A DNA stretch of 64,000 bases from Streptomyces sp. 135 (GCF_020026305.1 NZ_CP075691.1:2294001-2358000); one strand, 5' to 3'. Shown: positions 7,732-16,857, counted from the stretch's first letter. The notes: generated by a model not told the origin, from the sequence alone. Numbers and translations: made by a program.

Positions 7732-9071
7732 TTCCACCGCGCGCCGTCCGCCACCAGCTCCTTGACGGCGCGCACGAAACGCTCGACGTGCTCGTCGGGG
7801 GTGCCCGCGCCGAAGCTCACGCGGATCGCGTTCAGCGACTTCTCGCCGGGCGCGGCCTCCGGGGCCCCGCACTCGCCGGGCTCGCCGGGCTCACCGCCGA
7901 GCAGGGTGCGCACCAGCGGGTGGGCGCAGAACAGGCCGTCGCGTACGCCGATGCCGTACTCGGCGGAGAGCGCGGCGGCGAAGTGCGAGCTGTTCCAGCC
8001 GTCCACGACGAAGGAGATGACGCCCACGCGCGGCGCGTCGTCACCGAAGAGGGAGAGCACCCGCACGGCGGGCACCTCGGCCAGCCCTTCGCGGACCTTC
8101 CTGATCAAGTACTGCTCACGGGCCACCAGCTCGTCGAACCCGGCCTCGGTGAGCGCCTTGCAGGCGGCGGCGATGGAGTAGACGCCGATGACGTTCGGTG
8201 ACCCGGCCTCGTGGCGGGCGGCGGTGTCGTGCCACTCCACGTCCACGCCGCCGCCCGCTTCCTTCGGGCGTCGCGCCACCTTCCGCGAGGCGCCGCCGCC
8301 CGCGAGGTAGGGCTCGGCCTCCCGCAGCCAGTCGGAGCGGCCCGCGAGAACGCCCGAGCCGAAGGGCGCGTACAGCTTGTGCCCGGAGAAGGCGACCCAG
8401 TCCAGGTCCAACTCCTGCACGGAGACCGGGTGGTGGGGGGCGAGCTGCGCGGCGTCCAGGACGATGCGGGCCCCGTGGGCGTGCGCGGCGGCGGCCAGCT
8501 CCCGCACCGGCCACAGCTCACCGGTGACGTTGGAGGCGCCGGTGACGCACACGAGGGCCGGGCCGTAAGGATCGCGGTCGGCGAGCGCGCGCTCCAGGTT
8601 CCGCACGGCCTCACCGGGGGTGCGCGGCGCGTCGAGGTAGGTGACGCGGGCGTCCCGCCACGGCAGGAGCGAGGCGTGGTGCTCGGTCTCGAAGACGAAG
8701 ACCTCGCAACCGGCGGGCAGGGCGGCGGCGAGGAGGTTCAGCGAGTCGGTCGTGGAGCGGGTGAAGACGACCTGGTCGTCCTCGCGGCAGTCGAGGAACT
8801 CGGCGACGGTCGTGCGGGAGTTCTCGAAGAGGTCGGTGGAGAGCTGCGAGAGGTACCCGGCGCCACGGTGCACGCTGCCGTAGTACGGGGCGTAGGCGGC
8901 CACGTCGTCCCAGACGCGCTGGAGCGCGGGGGCGCTCGCCGCGTAGTCGAGCGCGGCGTACGTCACCTCGCCGCCGGTGACCAGCGGCACGGTGACGTCC
9001 CGGCCGAGGACGGCGAGCGGGGAACAGACGGACGGGTCGGCGGCAACGGCAGGAACAGCGGAAACAGACAT
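7680..9071 (-). CDS. class V aminotransferase-fold PLP enzyme, SufS-like cysteine desulfurase homologue
   Basis: 463 residues from the ATG at 9071, with GGGAG six bases upstream. The PLP lysine is Lys232 (AFSGHKLYAPFGSG) and the cofactor Asp is Asp206 (IVLDAAQ). A cysteine sits at the SufS catalytic-loop position, Cys382 (GVRDGLFCAHP), so sulfur mobilisation from cysteine or a related C-S substrate is plausible. A Gly/Glu/Pro insert follows at about 393-413. It is led by a SAM-IV riboswitch and a six-codon upstream ORF, which ties it to sulfur amino-acid metabolism. The exact substrate is not shown by the sequence. Confidence 0.88.
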   Translation of the reverse strand: MSVSAVPAVAADPSVCSPLAVLGRDVTVPLVTGGEVTYAALDYAASAPALQRVWDDVAAYAPYYGSVHRGAGYLSQLSTDLFENSRTTVAEFLDCREDDQVVFTRSTTDSLNLLAAALPAGCEVFVFETEHHASLLPWRDARVTYLDAPRTPGEAVRNLERALADRDPYGPALVCVTGASNVTGELWPVRELAAAAHAHGARIVLDAAQLAPHHPVSVQELDLDWVAFSGHKLYAPFGSGVLAGRSDWLREAEPYLAGGGASRKVARRPKEAGGGVDVEWHDTAARHEAGSPNVIGVYSIAAACKALTEAGFDELVAREQYLIRKVREGLAEVPAVRVLSLFGDDAPRVGVISFVVDGWNSSHFAAALSAEYGIGVRDGLFCAHPLVRTLLGGEPGEPGECGAPEAAPGEKSLNAIRVSFGAGTPDEHVERFVRAVKELVADGARWNYRTEDGRCVPDTGAAA

Positions 9072-9182
9072 GGCGAACTCCCGTAAGAGGCAGGTGAGTT
9101 CACTGCGTCGACGCGCGTACGCGGAGGTACGGCGGTGCAGTGATGAAGAGAGGAAGGTGTGCGGAAGAGGGGCGCCGAGGCC

Positions 9183-9203
9183 CTAACACATTCGCTTGCT
9201 CAC
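9183..9203 (-). CDS. six-codon upstream ORF (MSKRMC) in the riboswitch-controlled leader
   Basis: On the minus strand GTG AGC AAG CGA ATG TGT TAG reads Met-Ser-Lys-Arg-Met-Cys-stop. A strong AAGGGAG Shine-Dalgarno lies exactly seven bases upstream (9211-9217), which is unlikely for a chance ORF. It sits between the SAM-IV aptamer and the PLP-enzyme start. The internal Met and terminal Cys codons suggest ribosome-mediated sensing of sulfur amino acids on top of SAM sensing. That role is inference. Confidence 0.5.
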   Translation of the reverse strand: MSKRMC

Positions 9204-9255
9204 GAGACTGCTCCCTTGAGGACCAGGACCCCAGGGCTGTGACATTCACCGATGT

Positions 9256-9380
9256 CCAGGGGTCCGCGCTTGCCATACGCCTCGCTGCGTACGGCCTGGT
9301 CTTCACCCGGGGCACCCCGCCACGGACGGAGGGTTGCCGGACAGCGGGCCGGGGCCGTAGTCGCTGTCACTCATGACCTG
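9256..9380 (-). promoter_or_regulatory. SAM-IV riboswitch
   Basis: Read on the minus strand from 9380, the sequence follows the actinobacterial SAM-IV pattern I know: GGTCATGAGTGACAGCG opens P1 and P2, CGCTGTCCGGCAACCCTCC closes P2, then GGGGTGCCCCGGGTGAAGACC closes P1 (GGTC at 9375-9378 with GACC at 9298-9301). A further hairpin follows. GTCCGTG in the P3 loop can pair with CGCGGAC near the 3' end as the class pseudoknot. It binds S-adenosylmethionine and represses the downstream gene, here the SufS-like enzyme. The 407-base gap 9072-9478 holds this element, the upstream ORF and the trpD terminator. Confidence 0.85.
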
Positions 9381-9414
9381 TCCAGCATCCTGCCACACGA
9401 TCTTCGACGCGCAA

Positions 9415-9441
9415 GGCGCAGTCCATAATCCGGACTGCGCC
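9415..9441 (-). terminator. hairpin terminator downstream of trpD
   Basis: GGCGCAGTCC (9415-9424) pairs perfectly with GGACTGCGCC (9432-9441) around a seven-base loop. It lies 38 bases after the trpD stop and just before the SAM-IV leader, insulating the two units. No U-run follows, as is common in streptomycetes. Confidence 0.6.
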
Positions 9442-9478
9442 GTGCGTCACACGGGTGAGCGGGAGATGGGCGGGAGCG

Positions 9479-10543
9479 TCAGCGGTTGCTGGCCGCCACC
9501 CACCGCTCCAGGGCCTTCCTCGCGGCCCCGGAGTCGATCGAGTGGGCCGCCCGCGCCATGCCCCCGCGGATCTGCTCGGCGAGCGGCGCGTCGGTCGGGG
9601 CGAGGGCGACCAGCGCCGCCGCGGAGTTCAGCAGCACGGCGTCGCGCACCGGCCCGCTCTCGCCGTCGAGCAGCCGCCGGGCGACCTCGGCGTTGTACGA
9701 GGCGTCGGCGCCCCGCAGGGCCTCGACGGGCACCAGGTCGATCCCGACGGCACGGGGGTCGAAGGCCTCCTCGCGCACCGAACCGTCCCGCACGATCCAC
9801 ACCCGCGAGGTCGACGTGGTCGTCAGCTCGTCGAGCCCGTCGTCGCCGCGGAAGACGAGGGAGGAGTTCCCGCGTTCGGCGAAGACGCCGGCCACGACGG
9901 GGGCCATCCGGGCGTCGGCGACCCCGACCGCCTGGGCGCGCACCCTGGCCGGGTTGGTGAGTGGACCGAGGAGGTTGAAGACGGTCCGGATGCCGAGCTG
10001 GCTGCGCGCGGCGCCCGCGTGCCGCAGCGCGGGGTGGAACTTCACGGCGAAGCAGAAGGTGATGCCCGCCTCCTGGGCCACCTCGACGACCCGCTCCGGC
10101 GTGAGCTGGAGGTTGACTCCGAGCTTCTCCAGCACGTCGGACGCCCCGCTGGCCGAGGACGCGGCGCGGTTGCCGTGCTTGACGACCTTCGCGCCGGTGC
10201 CGGCGATGACGATCGCGGACATCGTGGAGATGTTCACGGTCTTGGCGCCGTCACCGCCGGTGCCGACGATGTCGACCGTCTCGCCCGGCACCTCGATCAC
10301 GTTGGCGTGCTCGTACATGGCCCGTACGAGACCGGAGATCTCCTCCACGGTCTCGCCCTTGGCCCGCAGCGCGACGACGAACGCGGCGATCTGCGCGTCG
10401 GTGGCCTCGCCGCGCATGATGCGGTCCATGGCCCAGGCCGTGTCGTCGGCGCTCTGGTCCCGCCCGTCGAGCAGGCCGTTCAGTACGTCGGGCCAGGAAC
10501 GGCCCGCCGCGGTAGTGCCTCCTGCGGGGGTCACAGCGCTCAT
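9479..10543 (-). CDS. trpD: anthranilate phosphoribosyltransferase
   Basis: 354 residues from the ATG at 10543 (AGGAGCGGCC upstream); the frame is open further but that part lacks similarity. TrpD transfers anthranilate onto PRPP in tryptophan synthesis. The PRPP-binding signatures are present: [18 protein letters not shown] and [21 protein letters not shown], followed by [18 protein letters not shown] and [10 protein letters not shown]. The length is normal. It stands alone rather than in a trp operon and sits between the qcr cluster (same strand) and the riboswitch-controlled gene, with terminators on both sides. Confidence 0.97.
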   Translation of the reverse strand: MSAVTPAGGTTAAGRSWPDVLNGLLDGRDQSADDTAWAMDRIMRGEATDAQIAAFVVALRAKGETVEEISGLVRAMYEHANVIEVPGETVDIVGTGGDGAKTVNISTMSAIVIAGTGAKVVKHGNRAASSASGASDVLEKLGVNLQLTPERVVEVAQEAGITFCFAVKFHPALRHAGAARSQLGIRTVFNLLGPLTNPARVRAQAVGVADARMAPVVAGVFAERGNSSLVFRGDDGLDELTTTSTSRVWIVRDGSVREEAFDPRAVGIDLVPVEALRGADASYNAEVARRLLDGESGPVRDAVLLNSAAALVALAPTDAPLAEQIRGGMARAAHSIDSGAARKALERWVAASNR

Positions 10544-10628
10544 GGCCGCTCCTGGTGTTCGTCTGTCAGGGGAGGAAAGTGCCCGACACGTCGGGTGGGT
10601 CCACCCTATCCAGCCTCCGGGACGGCAA

Positions 10629-10659
10629 AGAGCCCCGTCCATGCACTGGACGGGGCTCT
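10629..10659 (-). terminator. terminator of the ctaE-qcrCAB operon
   Basis: AGAGCCCCGTCC (10629-10640) and GGACGGGGCTCT (10648-10659) form a perfect 12-bp stem with a seven-base loop, 45 bases after the qcrB stop and before trpD. Confidence 0.75.
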
Positions 10660-10703
10660 CGCCGTGGCGACCGTGGGTCAGAGCTCAGGGAGCTCGCAGG
10701 TGA

Positions 10704-12323
10704 TCAGTGGTGGCCGTGGCCGCTGGTGATCTCCTTGTACTCCTCGACGGTGGGCTTGGGGATCTGGTTGTCCTCCCCGTAGTAGCCCTTGGAGAGCTTG
10801 GCCCGGAGCTTCTGCGAACCGGACACCTTGCGCTCGACGCCGTTCTCGTCGACCGTCGGGCCGATCTCGAGCGGCTTGTACTGCTCGTGCGAGGTGAGGG
10901 TGTGCAGCTGCCCCTGGTCGAGCGGCTCGTGGATCTCGATGAACTCACCGTGCGGCAGGCGCTTGATGATGCCCGACTCGCGGCCGTGCAGCACCTTGTC
11001 CCTGTCGCGCCGCTGGAGGCCCAGGCAGATCCGCTTGGTGATGATGAAGGCGATGACCGGGGCCACGAAGAACCCGATCCGCACGAACCAGGTGATCGCG
11101 TTGATCGACAGATGGAAGTGCGTGGCCCAGAGGTCGTTTCCACCGCCGATCAGCAGGACCATGTACCAGGTGATCCAGGCGACACCGAACGCGGTGCGGG
11201 TCGGCGCGTTGCGCGGCCGGTCCAGGATGTGGTGCTCGCGCTTGTCCCCGGTGACCCAGGACTCGATGAACGGGTAGACCGCGATCGCGACCAGGACCAG
11301 CGGGAAGATCATCAGCGGGATGAAGACGCCCAGGACGAGCGTGTGACCCCAGAGGTTGATCTCCCAGCCCGGCATGACACGGATCAGGCCTTCGGAGAAG
11401 CCCATGTACCAGTCGGGCTGGGCGCCGGTGGACACCTGGTCCGGCCGGTAGGGGCCGAGCGCCCAGATCGGGTTGATCGAGGCGATCGCCGAGATGGCCG
11501 CGATGACACCGAAGACCAGGAAGAAGAAGCCTCCGGCCTTGGCCATGTACACGGGCAGCAGCGGCATGCCGACGACGTTCTTGTTCGTCTTGCCGGGACC
11601 CGCGAACTGCGTGTGCTTGTGGTAGAAGACCAGGATCAGGTGCGCCACCACCAGGCCCAGCATGATGCCCGGCAGCAGCAGGATGTGCACCGAGTAGAAC
11701 CGGGCCACGAAGTCGCCGCCGGGGAACTCCCCGCCGAACAGGAACATCGACAGGTACGTGCCGACGACCGGGACGGACAGGACCGCGCCCTGCATGAAGC
11801 GCACACCGGTGCCGGACAGCAGGTCGTCCGGGAGCGAGTAACCGGTGAAGCCGGTGAACATGCCGAGGACGAACAGCAGGAAGCCGAACAGCCAGTTGAC
11901 CTCACGCGGCTTGCGGAAGGCGCCCGTGAAGAACACGCGCATCATGTGCACGAACATGCCGGCGAGGAAGATCAGCGCCGCCCAGTGGTGGATCTGCCGG
12001 ATCAGCAGACCACCGCGCACATCGAAGGAGATGTGCATGGTCGAGTTGAACGCCTCGGACATCAGCTGTCCCTGCAGCGGGACGTAGCTGCCGTGGTACT
12101 CCACCTCGTTCATCGACGGGTGGAAGAACAGCGTCAGGTACACACCCGTGAGGATGATGATGATGAAGCTGTACAGGCAGATCTCACCGAGCATGAAGGA
12201 CCAGTGGTCCGGGAAGATCTTGCGCATGTTGGCCTTGGCCAGGGAGTAGATCCCAAGGCGGCCGTCGGCCCAGTCGGCCACCCGCTCGCCGGCGGGTGCC
12301 TTCTTCTTGTTGTCGCTGCTCAT
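10704..12323 (-). CDS. qcrB: cytochrome bc1 complex cytochrome b subunit
   Basis: 539 residues. It oxidises menaquinol and carries the two b hemes of the bcc complex in the plasma membrane. The heme-ligand histidine pairs lie in IHHWAALIFLAGMFVHMMR and YSVHILLLPGIMLGLVVAHL. The Qo-site motif is PDWY (QPDWYMGF), the actinobacterial form of PEWY. About nine helices are followed by a hydrophilic C-terminal tail of about 120 residues ending in GHGHH, usual for actinobacteria. Its ATG is four bases after the qcrA stop; it is the last gene of the operon. Confidence 0.97.
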   Translation of the reverse strand: MSSDNKKKAPAGERVADWADGRLGIYSLAKANMRKIFPDHWSFMLGEICLYSFIIIILTGVYLTLFFHPSMNEVEYHGSYVPLQGQLMSEAFNSTMHISFDVRGGLLIRQIHHWAALIFLAGMFVHMMRVFFTGAFRKPREVNWLFGFLLFVLGMFTGFTGYSLPDDLLSGTGVRFMQGAVLSVPVVGTYLSMFLFGGEFPGGDFVARFYSVHILLLPGIMLGLVVAHLILVFYHKHTQFAGPGKTNKNVVGMPLLPVYMAKAGGFFFLVFGVIAAISAIASINPIWALGPYRPDQVSTGAQPDWYMGFSEGLIRVMPGWEINLWGHTLVLGVFIPLMIFPLVLVAIAVYPFIESWVTGDKREHHILDRPRNAPTRTAFGVAWITWYMVLLIGGGNDLWATHFHLSINAITWFVRIGFFVAPVIAFIITKRICLGLQRRDRDKVLHGRESGIIKRLPHGEFIEIHEPLDQGQLHTLTSHEQYKPLEIGPTVDENGVERKVSGSQKLRAKLSKGYYGEDNQIPKPTVEEYKEITSGHGHH

Positions 12324-12327
12324 CAGG

Positions 12328-13389
12328 TCAGCCCCTCTCGAAGAAGGCAGGACCGACGGGCTCTTCGAAGTCGCCGAGCGCCTCGAGGTAGCCCTCCTCG
12401 TTCACACCGATGCGCAGCTGCGGCAGGGCGTGACCAGCGGGGCCGAAGATCACTCGGGCACCGTCGGAGAGGTCGAAGGTGGACTGGTGGCACGGGCAGA
12501 GGACGTGGTGCGTCTGCTGCTCGTACAGGGAGATCGGACAGCCCACGTGGGTGCAGATCTTGGAGTACGCCACGACGCCGTCGTGCGACCACTCGAGCTC
12601 GCGCTTGTCCTTGATGTCCTCCGGTTGGATCCGGACGATCATCAGGGCGGCCTTGGCGATCTGGGTCTGGAAGTCGTGGTCGTGCTCCGACATGCCCTCG
12701 GGCATGGCGAAGGTGAGCGAACCGACCTGCACGTCCGAGGGACGCAGCGGCTCGTTCGTGTTCATGTTGACGAGCTTCTTGCCCTTGGCCCACTTGGTGT
12801 GCCGGAGCTTGTCCTCGGGCAGTGGACCGAGGTCGCGCAGGAGGACGACGCCGGAGAGCGGGACCAGGGCGAGCGCCCCGAACATCGTGTTGCGGATCAG
12901 CTTGCGCCGGCCGAACTGCGACTCCTCGGCACCGGCCTTGAAGTCGGCCATGACCTTGGCCTTGACCTCGGGCTCGGCCTCGATCGGGTGCCGGTCGTCG
13001 GCGACCTCCACGTCGGACATCAGGGTGCGGGCCCAGTGGACCGCCCCCGCGCCGATGCAGAAGAGCGCGAGGCCGAGGGTCAGACCCAGGGCGAAGTTCA
13101 GTCCGCTGATGTGCCCGATCGGCCAGACGAAGATGCTCTTGTCGGCCGGGATGGTCACGAACGCGGCGATGAAGCCGACCGTGGCCAGCATGGACAGCGT
13201 GAACATGAACGCGATCGCACGCTCGGAGCGCTTCGCGGCCCGCTCGTCGATGTCCTGGATGCGGTGCTGGTGGGGCGGAAGGCCCGGGTCGGCGAACGGG
13301 TTGTCGTCCGCGACCGCCACCGAGCCGTGCTCGGACTCGGTCTCCTGCTTGGTGGGCAGGTTCTCTTCTGGAATCTCTTGGCTACTCAT
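12328..13389 (-). CDS. qcrA: cytochrome bc1 complex Rieske iron-sulfur subunit
   Basis: 353 residues from the ATG at 13389, which overlaps the qcrC stop (ATGA). Three N-terminal helices, as in actinobacterial QcrA, precede the Rieske domain. The 2Fe-2S ligands are Cys279 and His281 (CTHVGC) with Cys298 and His301 (CPCH); Cys284 and Cys300 would form the stabilising disulfide. It passes electrons from menaquinol at the Qo site to the di-heme cytochrome QcrC. Confidence 0.96.
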   Translation of the reverse strand: MSSQEIPEENLPTKQETESEHGSVAVADDNPFADPGLPPHQHRIQDIDERAAKRSERAIAFMFTLSMLATVGFIAAFVTIPADKSIFVWPIGHISGLNFALGLTLGLALFCIGAGAVHWARTLMSDVEVADDRHPIEAEPEVKAKVMADFKAGAEESQFGRRKLIRNTMFGALALVPLSGVVLLRDLGPLPEDKLRHTKWAKGKKLVNMNTNEPLRPSDVQVGSLTFAMPEGMSEHDHDFQTQIAKAALMIVRIQPEDIKDKRELEWSHDGVVAYSKICTHVGCPISLYEQQTHHVLCPCHQSTFDLSDGARVIFGPAGHALPQLRIGVNEEGYLEALGDFEEPVGPAFFERG

Positions 13390-14195
13390 GACTTCTTGGC
13401 CTTTGCGGTCCGAGCGGCGACCCACACGGCGACCGCGATCAGCGAGCCGAGACCGAAGATCCAGCCGAAGAGGCCTTCACTGACCGGGCCCAGTCCACCC
13501 AGCTTGAGACCGCCAGGGCTCTGGGTCTTCTCACCGTTGACCGCGTCGAGGTACGCGATGATGTCCTTCTTCTCCTTCTCCGGCATCGTCGTGTCGGGGA
13601 AGGACGGCATGTTCTGCGGGCCGGTCTGCATGGCCTCGTAGATGTGCTTGGGAGAGACACCTTCGAGCGACGGCGCGAACTTGCCGTGCGTCAGCGCGCC
13701 ACCTTCACCGGTGAAGTTGTGGCACTGGGCGCAGTTGGTGCGGAACAGCTCGCCGCCCTTGGCGATGTCCGCCCCGTCCGGGCTGTACTGCTTCTCGGTC
13801 GGGACCGAGGGACCGGCGCCGAGCGACGAGATGTACGCCGCCAGCTGGTCGATCTGGGCCTGGTTGTAAATGACCTTCTTCTTGGGCGCCTGGGCACCCT
13901 GCTGCTGGAGCGGCATGCGCCCGGTGCCGACCTGGAAGTCGACCGCCGCGGCGCCCACGCCCACCAGGCTCGGACCGTCGGAGGAGCCCTGACCGCCGGT
14001 TCCGTGGCAGCTGGAGCAGCCCACGGCGTAGAGCTTCTTGCCCTCGTCGATGGCGAGGGACTGGGCGGTGTCGTCGGCTTGCGCCTTGTCCGCCGGCGCG
14101 AACGCGGCGTACAGCCCCCCGGTGGCCGCCAGCGCGAGGAGTAGGACGACGACCGCCGCCAGCGGATGGCGTCGTCGTGCGGAGAGCTTTTTCAC
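13386..14195 (-). CDS. qcrC: cytochrome bc1 complex di-heme cytochrome c subunit
   Basis: 269 residues, GTG start. An N-terminal membrane segment (PLAAVVVLLLALAATGGLYA) exports two c-type heme domains: Cys60-Cys63-His64 (CSSCH) and Cys155-Cys158-His159 (CAQCH). A C-terminal helix (GLFGWIFGLGSLIAVAVWVAA) anchors the protein. The second c domain replaces soluble cytochrome c and passes electrons directly to oxidase subunit II in the bcc-aa3 supercomplex. Confidence 0.96.
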   Translation of the reverse strand: MKKLSARRRHPLAAVVVLLLALAATGGLYAAFAPADKAQADDTAQSLAIDEGKKLYAVGCSSCHGTGGQGSSDGPSLVGVGAAAVDFQVGTGRMPLQQQGAQAPKKKVIYNQAQIDQLAAYISSLGAGPSVPTEKQYSPDGADIAKGGELFRTNCAQCHNFTGEGGALTHGKFAPSLEGVSPKHIYEAMQTGPQNMPSFPDTTMPEKEKKDIIAYLDAVNGEKTQSPGGLKLGGLGPVSEGLFGWIFGLGSLIAVAVWVAARTAKAKKS

Positions 14196-14273
14196 GGATT
14201 ACCCCGGGTGTCAGGATCTTCTGCGTCGATGCTTCTGGAAAATGTCGGTACGTCGCGTGAGCGACCCCGCCGA

Positions 14274-14894
14274 TTACTTGATCATGTAGATCGTGGCGAA
14301 GAGTCCGATCCAGACCACATCGACGAAGTGCCAGTAGTAGGACACGACGATGGCTGCGGTCGCCTGTTCATGGGTGAACTTCCTGGCCGCGTAGGTGCGG
14401 CCGAGGACCAGCAGGAAGGCGATCAGGCCGCCTGTCACATGCAGTCCGTGGAAGCCGGTGGTCAGGTAGAAGACCGAGCCGTAAGGGTCGGAGGAGAGCG
14501 AGAGCCCGTCCTTCTTGACCAGCTCGGTGTACTCGTACACCTGACCGCCGATGAAGATCGCACCCATGATGAAGGTGACGATGAACCACATCCGGAGCTT
14601 CTTCACGTCGCCACGCTCGGCGGCGAAGACGCCGAGCTGACACGTGAGGGAGGAGAGCACCAGGATGGTGGTGTTCGTCGCCGAGAACGGGAAGTTAAGG
14701 GCCGAGGCCATTTCCTTCCAGTGATCAGGACCTGTCACCGATCGCAGGGTGAAGTACATCGCGAAGAGGGCCGCGAAGAACATCAGCTCGGAACTCAGCC
14801 AGATGATGGTTCCGACGCTGGTGAGGTTCGGTCGATTGACCGGCGGGTGCGCGTGCCCGGTATCTACTGTCGTTGCTGTCGCCACGACCGACAT
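14274..14894 (-). CDS. ctaE: cytochrome c oxidase subunit III
   Basis: 206 residues with five predicted helices and the family motifs [39 protein letters not shown] and [22 protein letters not shown]. It is a structural subunit of the aa3 oxidase. It heads the ctaE-qcrC-qcrA-qcrB operon, with 78 bases to qcrC. The ATG lies inside a 21-bp palindrome (14885-14905) and has no good Shine-Dalgarno, so initiation may be regulated. Confidence 0.95.
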   Translation of the reverse strand: MSVVATATTVDTGHAHPPVNRPNLTSVGTIIWLSSELMFFAALFAMYFTLRSVTGPDHWKEMASALNFPFSATNTTILVLSSLTCQLGVFAAERGDVKKLRMWFIVTFIMGAIFIGGQVYEYTELVKKDGLSLSSDPYGSVFYLTTGFHGLHVTGGLIAFLLVLGRTYAARKFTHEQATAAIVVSYYWHFVDVVWIGLFATIYMIK

Positions 14895-14905
14895 TATGTC
14901 GGTCG
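14885..14905. promoter_or_regulatory. perfect palindrome spanning the ctaE start codon
   Basis: Nine-base arms CGACCGACA and TGTCGGTCG flank TTA. The ctaE ATG (14892-14894 on the minus strand) falls in the centre. It could be a repressor site over a start-proximal promoter, or an mRNA hairpin that hides the start codon. Confidence 0.45.
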
Positions 14906-15058
14906 CTTATCCCGCCCTCACCCCGGGGGGTGCCGTTCGGAGTGTCTGCGGGGTGTGTCCTGCCCGTATGGCCCATCGGAGGCCTGTCCGAACCCGTGCT
15001 GACGGGGCGTCGGGAGGAGTAGCATCCGCGCATCGGTTCCCGATGATCTGGAGGAACA

Positions 15059-15460
15059 ATGCAGCCGACCGCCACGGTGCTGGTCTACAGCGACAACGCG
15101 AGCACCCGCGAGCAAGTCCGGTTGGCCACCGGGCGCAGGCCGGCGGCGGACGTTCCCGAGGTCGAGTTCATCGAGTGCGCGACGCTGCCCGCCGTGCTCA
15201 AGGAACTGGACCGGGGCGGCGTCGACGTCTGTGTGTTCGACGGCGAGGCGACGCCCGCGGGCGGCATGGGGGTGTGCCGCCAGGTCAAGGACGAGATCTT
15301 CCGCGCGCCGCCCGTACTGCTGCTCATCGGGCGCCCGCAGGACGCCTGGCTGGCCACCTGGAGCCGCGCGGAAGCGGCGGTGACCCTTCCGGTCGATCCG
15401 GTGGAGTTCGCGGACGCCCTGGCCGCCCTGCTGCGCAGCACGCAGGCCGTGCAGGCCTGA
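15059..15460 (+). CDS. receiver-like (CheY-fold) protein of unknown partner
   Basis: 133 residues, ATG preceded by GGAGGAACA. The pattern fits a response-regulator receiver fold: VLVYSDNAS as strand 1, VDVCVFDGEATPAGGMGVCRQVKD around the usual phospho-Asp position (FDGEA), then PPVLLLIGRPQD. The acidic pair after strand 1 is reduced and the conserved lysine near the end is not evident, so it may be a pseudo-receiver. It has no output domain. It diverges from ctaE and converges on the L,D-transpeptidase gene. Confidence 0.75.
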   Translation: MQPTATVLVYSDNASTREQVRLATGRRPAADVPEVEFIECATLPAVLKELDRGGVDVCVFDGEATPAGGMGVCRQVKDEIFRAPPVLLLIGRPQDAWLATWSRAEAAVTLPVDPVEFADALAALLRSTQAVQA

Positions 15461-15542
15461 CGGGTCCCGGGTCGCGCGGCAGGCGGGGCAGGGCGCCTCG
15501 GCGTGGGCCCCGCGTGCCGTTCCGCGCCGTTCTGCGCCCCCG

Positions 15543-16787
15543 CTAGACCTGCGGCCGCAGTCGGGCCGCGTCGGCCGCCGCGGGGCCTTCCTTGGCGCCG
15601 GTGAGCAGCGCGCTGCCCTTGCGCCACGACTTCCAGCTCGCGTTCCAGTCGCCGAGGCCGTTGCCGAACGTCGGCATGTCCTCGCCGGCGCTGTTGATCA
15701 CCTTCACCAGGTCGCCCTGCCGCACGGTCTCGTAGAACCAGGCGGCGTTGCCCGTGCTCATGCCGATGCAGCCGTGGCTGGTGTTGGCATAGCCCTGCGA
15801 ACCGACCGACCAGGGCGCCGCGTGCACGTACTCACCGGAGTCGGTGACCCGCGTCGCGTAGTAGACCTGCTTGTCGTAGAAGTCCGCGGAGCCGATGCTG
15901 GCACTGGTCATGCGTACGGAGTACTCCTTGCCGAGCACGACCTTGACGCCGTTGCGGGTGGAGTAGCCGGGCTTGCCCGTGGTCACCGGGATCGAGTTGA
16001 TCTCCTCGCCGTTGCGGTAGACCGTCATCCAGTGGGACGAGGCGTCCGTCACCGCCTCGATCCGGTCTCCGGTGGTGAACTTCAGGGGCTTGGTCTCGGC
16101 GCCCCACAGCCGGTCGCCCACCTTGATGCCCTCCAGGCTGCTGGAGACGGTGACCGTGGCGTGGGTGGGCCAGTACTCCTTGGGGCGGTAGTGCAGCGTC
16201 TCGCTGTCCACCCAGTGCCAGGCGCCCTCGGCCGCGGGCACCGACCGCACCTTCAGGGAGCGTTCGACGGTCGCCCTGGCCTCCTTGCCCTTCACCGGGG
16301 CGCTGAGCGAGGCCGTGACGGGCTGTCCGACGCCGTACTTGCCGCCCTCGGGGCCGAAGGTGACCTTCAGCCGCTTCTTCTTCTCGGGGGTGCCGGTGTC
16401 GAAGGTCAGGACCTTGCGGCCCGGTGCGCCCTCGTCGTCCTCGGTACTCACCCGCACCGTGTAGTGGGCGCCGGCCGCGAGCGGCGCGGTGCTGTGCCAC
16501 CGGGAGCCGTCGGCGGAGAGCTCACCGGCCAGATACCGTCCCATCGCGTCCGTGGCCGTCACGTCGGTGATGCGCGCGTCGTCGCCCTGGGCGGTGACCT
16601 CCAGGGGCTTGTCCGGATCCGCCTTCTTGCTGCCCACGGGGCCGTTGAAGGCGACATGGCCGGCCGCGTCGTACGGCTTCGCCGAGAGCGGGTGGCCGTC
16701 GGAGCCGCACGCCGTGGCCCCCGCGCCGAGGGCGGCCACCAGCATCGTGCAGCTCAGTACCGTGCGGATTCGCGGTGAGTGGCTCAT
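15543..16787 (-). CDS. L,D-transpeptidase (YkuD) lipoprotein with Ig-like domains
   Basis: 414 residues from the ATG at 16787. The signal peptide ends in a lipobox-like ATAC with Cys27. Two Ig-like domains (about 50-270) precede a YkuD catalytic domain with the signature SHGCIGMS, catalytic His338 and Cys340. Such enzymes make 3-3 cross-links in peptidoglycan outside the membrane; actinobacterial LdtMt2-type proteins share this architecture. A Trp-rich C-terminal segment (DWNASWKSWRKGSALL) follows the catalytic domain. The gene lies between the two halves of the respiratory cluster. Confidence 0.93.
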   Translation of the reverse strand: MSHSPRIRTVLSCTMLVAALGAGATACGSDGHPLSAKPYDAAGHVAFNGPVGSKKADPDKPLEVTAQGDDARITDVTATDAMGRYLAGELSADGSRWHSTAPLAAGAHYTVRVSTEDDEGAPGRKVLTFDTGTPEKKKRLKVTFGPEGGKYGVGQPVTASLSAPVKGKEARATVERSLKVRSVPAAEGAWHWVDSETLHYRPKEYWPTHATVTVSSSLEGIKVGDRLWGAETKPLKFTTGDRIEAVTDASSHWMTVYRNGEEINSIPVTTGKPGYSTRNGVKVVLGKEYSVRMTSASIGSADFYDKQVYYATRVTDSGEYVHAAPWSVGSQGYANTSHGCIGMSTGNAAWFYETVRQGDLVKVINSAGEDMPTFGNGLGDWNASWKSWRKGSALLTGAKEGPAAADAARLRPQV

Positions 16788-16857
16788 GAACTCACGGTAT
16801 GGACGTTCACCCGGTCCGGCACGGTGAGTGACCCGTCCGGGTGTCAAGCGCGACACG

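Noticed and set aside
10707..12614. 635-codon plus-strand open frame over qcrB and qcrA
   Set aside because: Asp/Arg/Gly-rich shadow of well-defined respiratory genes on the minus strand.
15461..15542. Possible terminator between the receiver-like gene and the transpeptidase gene
   Set aside because: GC-rich but no stem longer than a few bases without mismatches.
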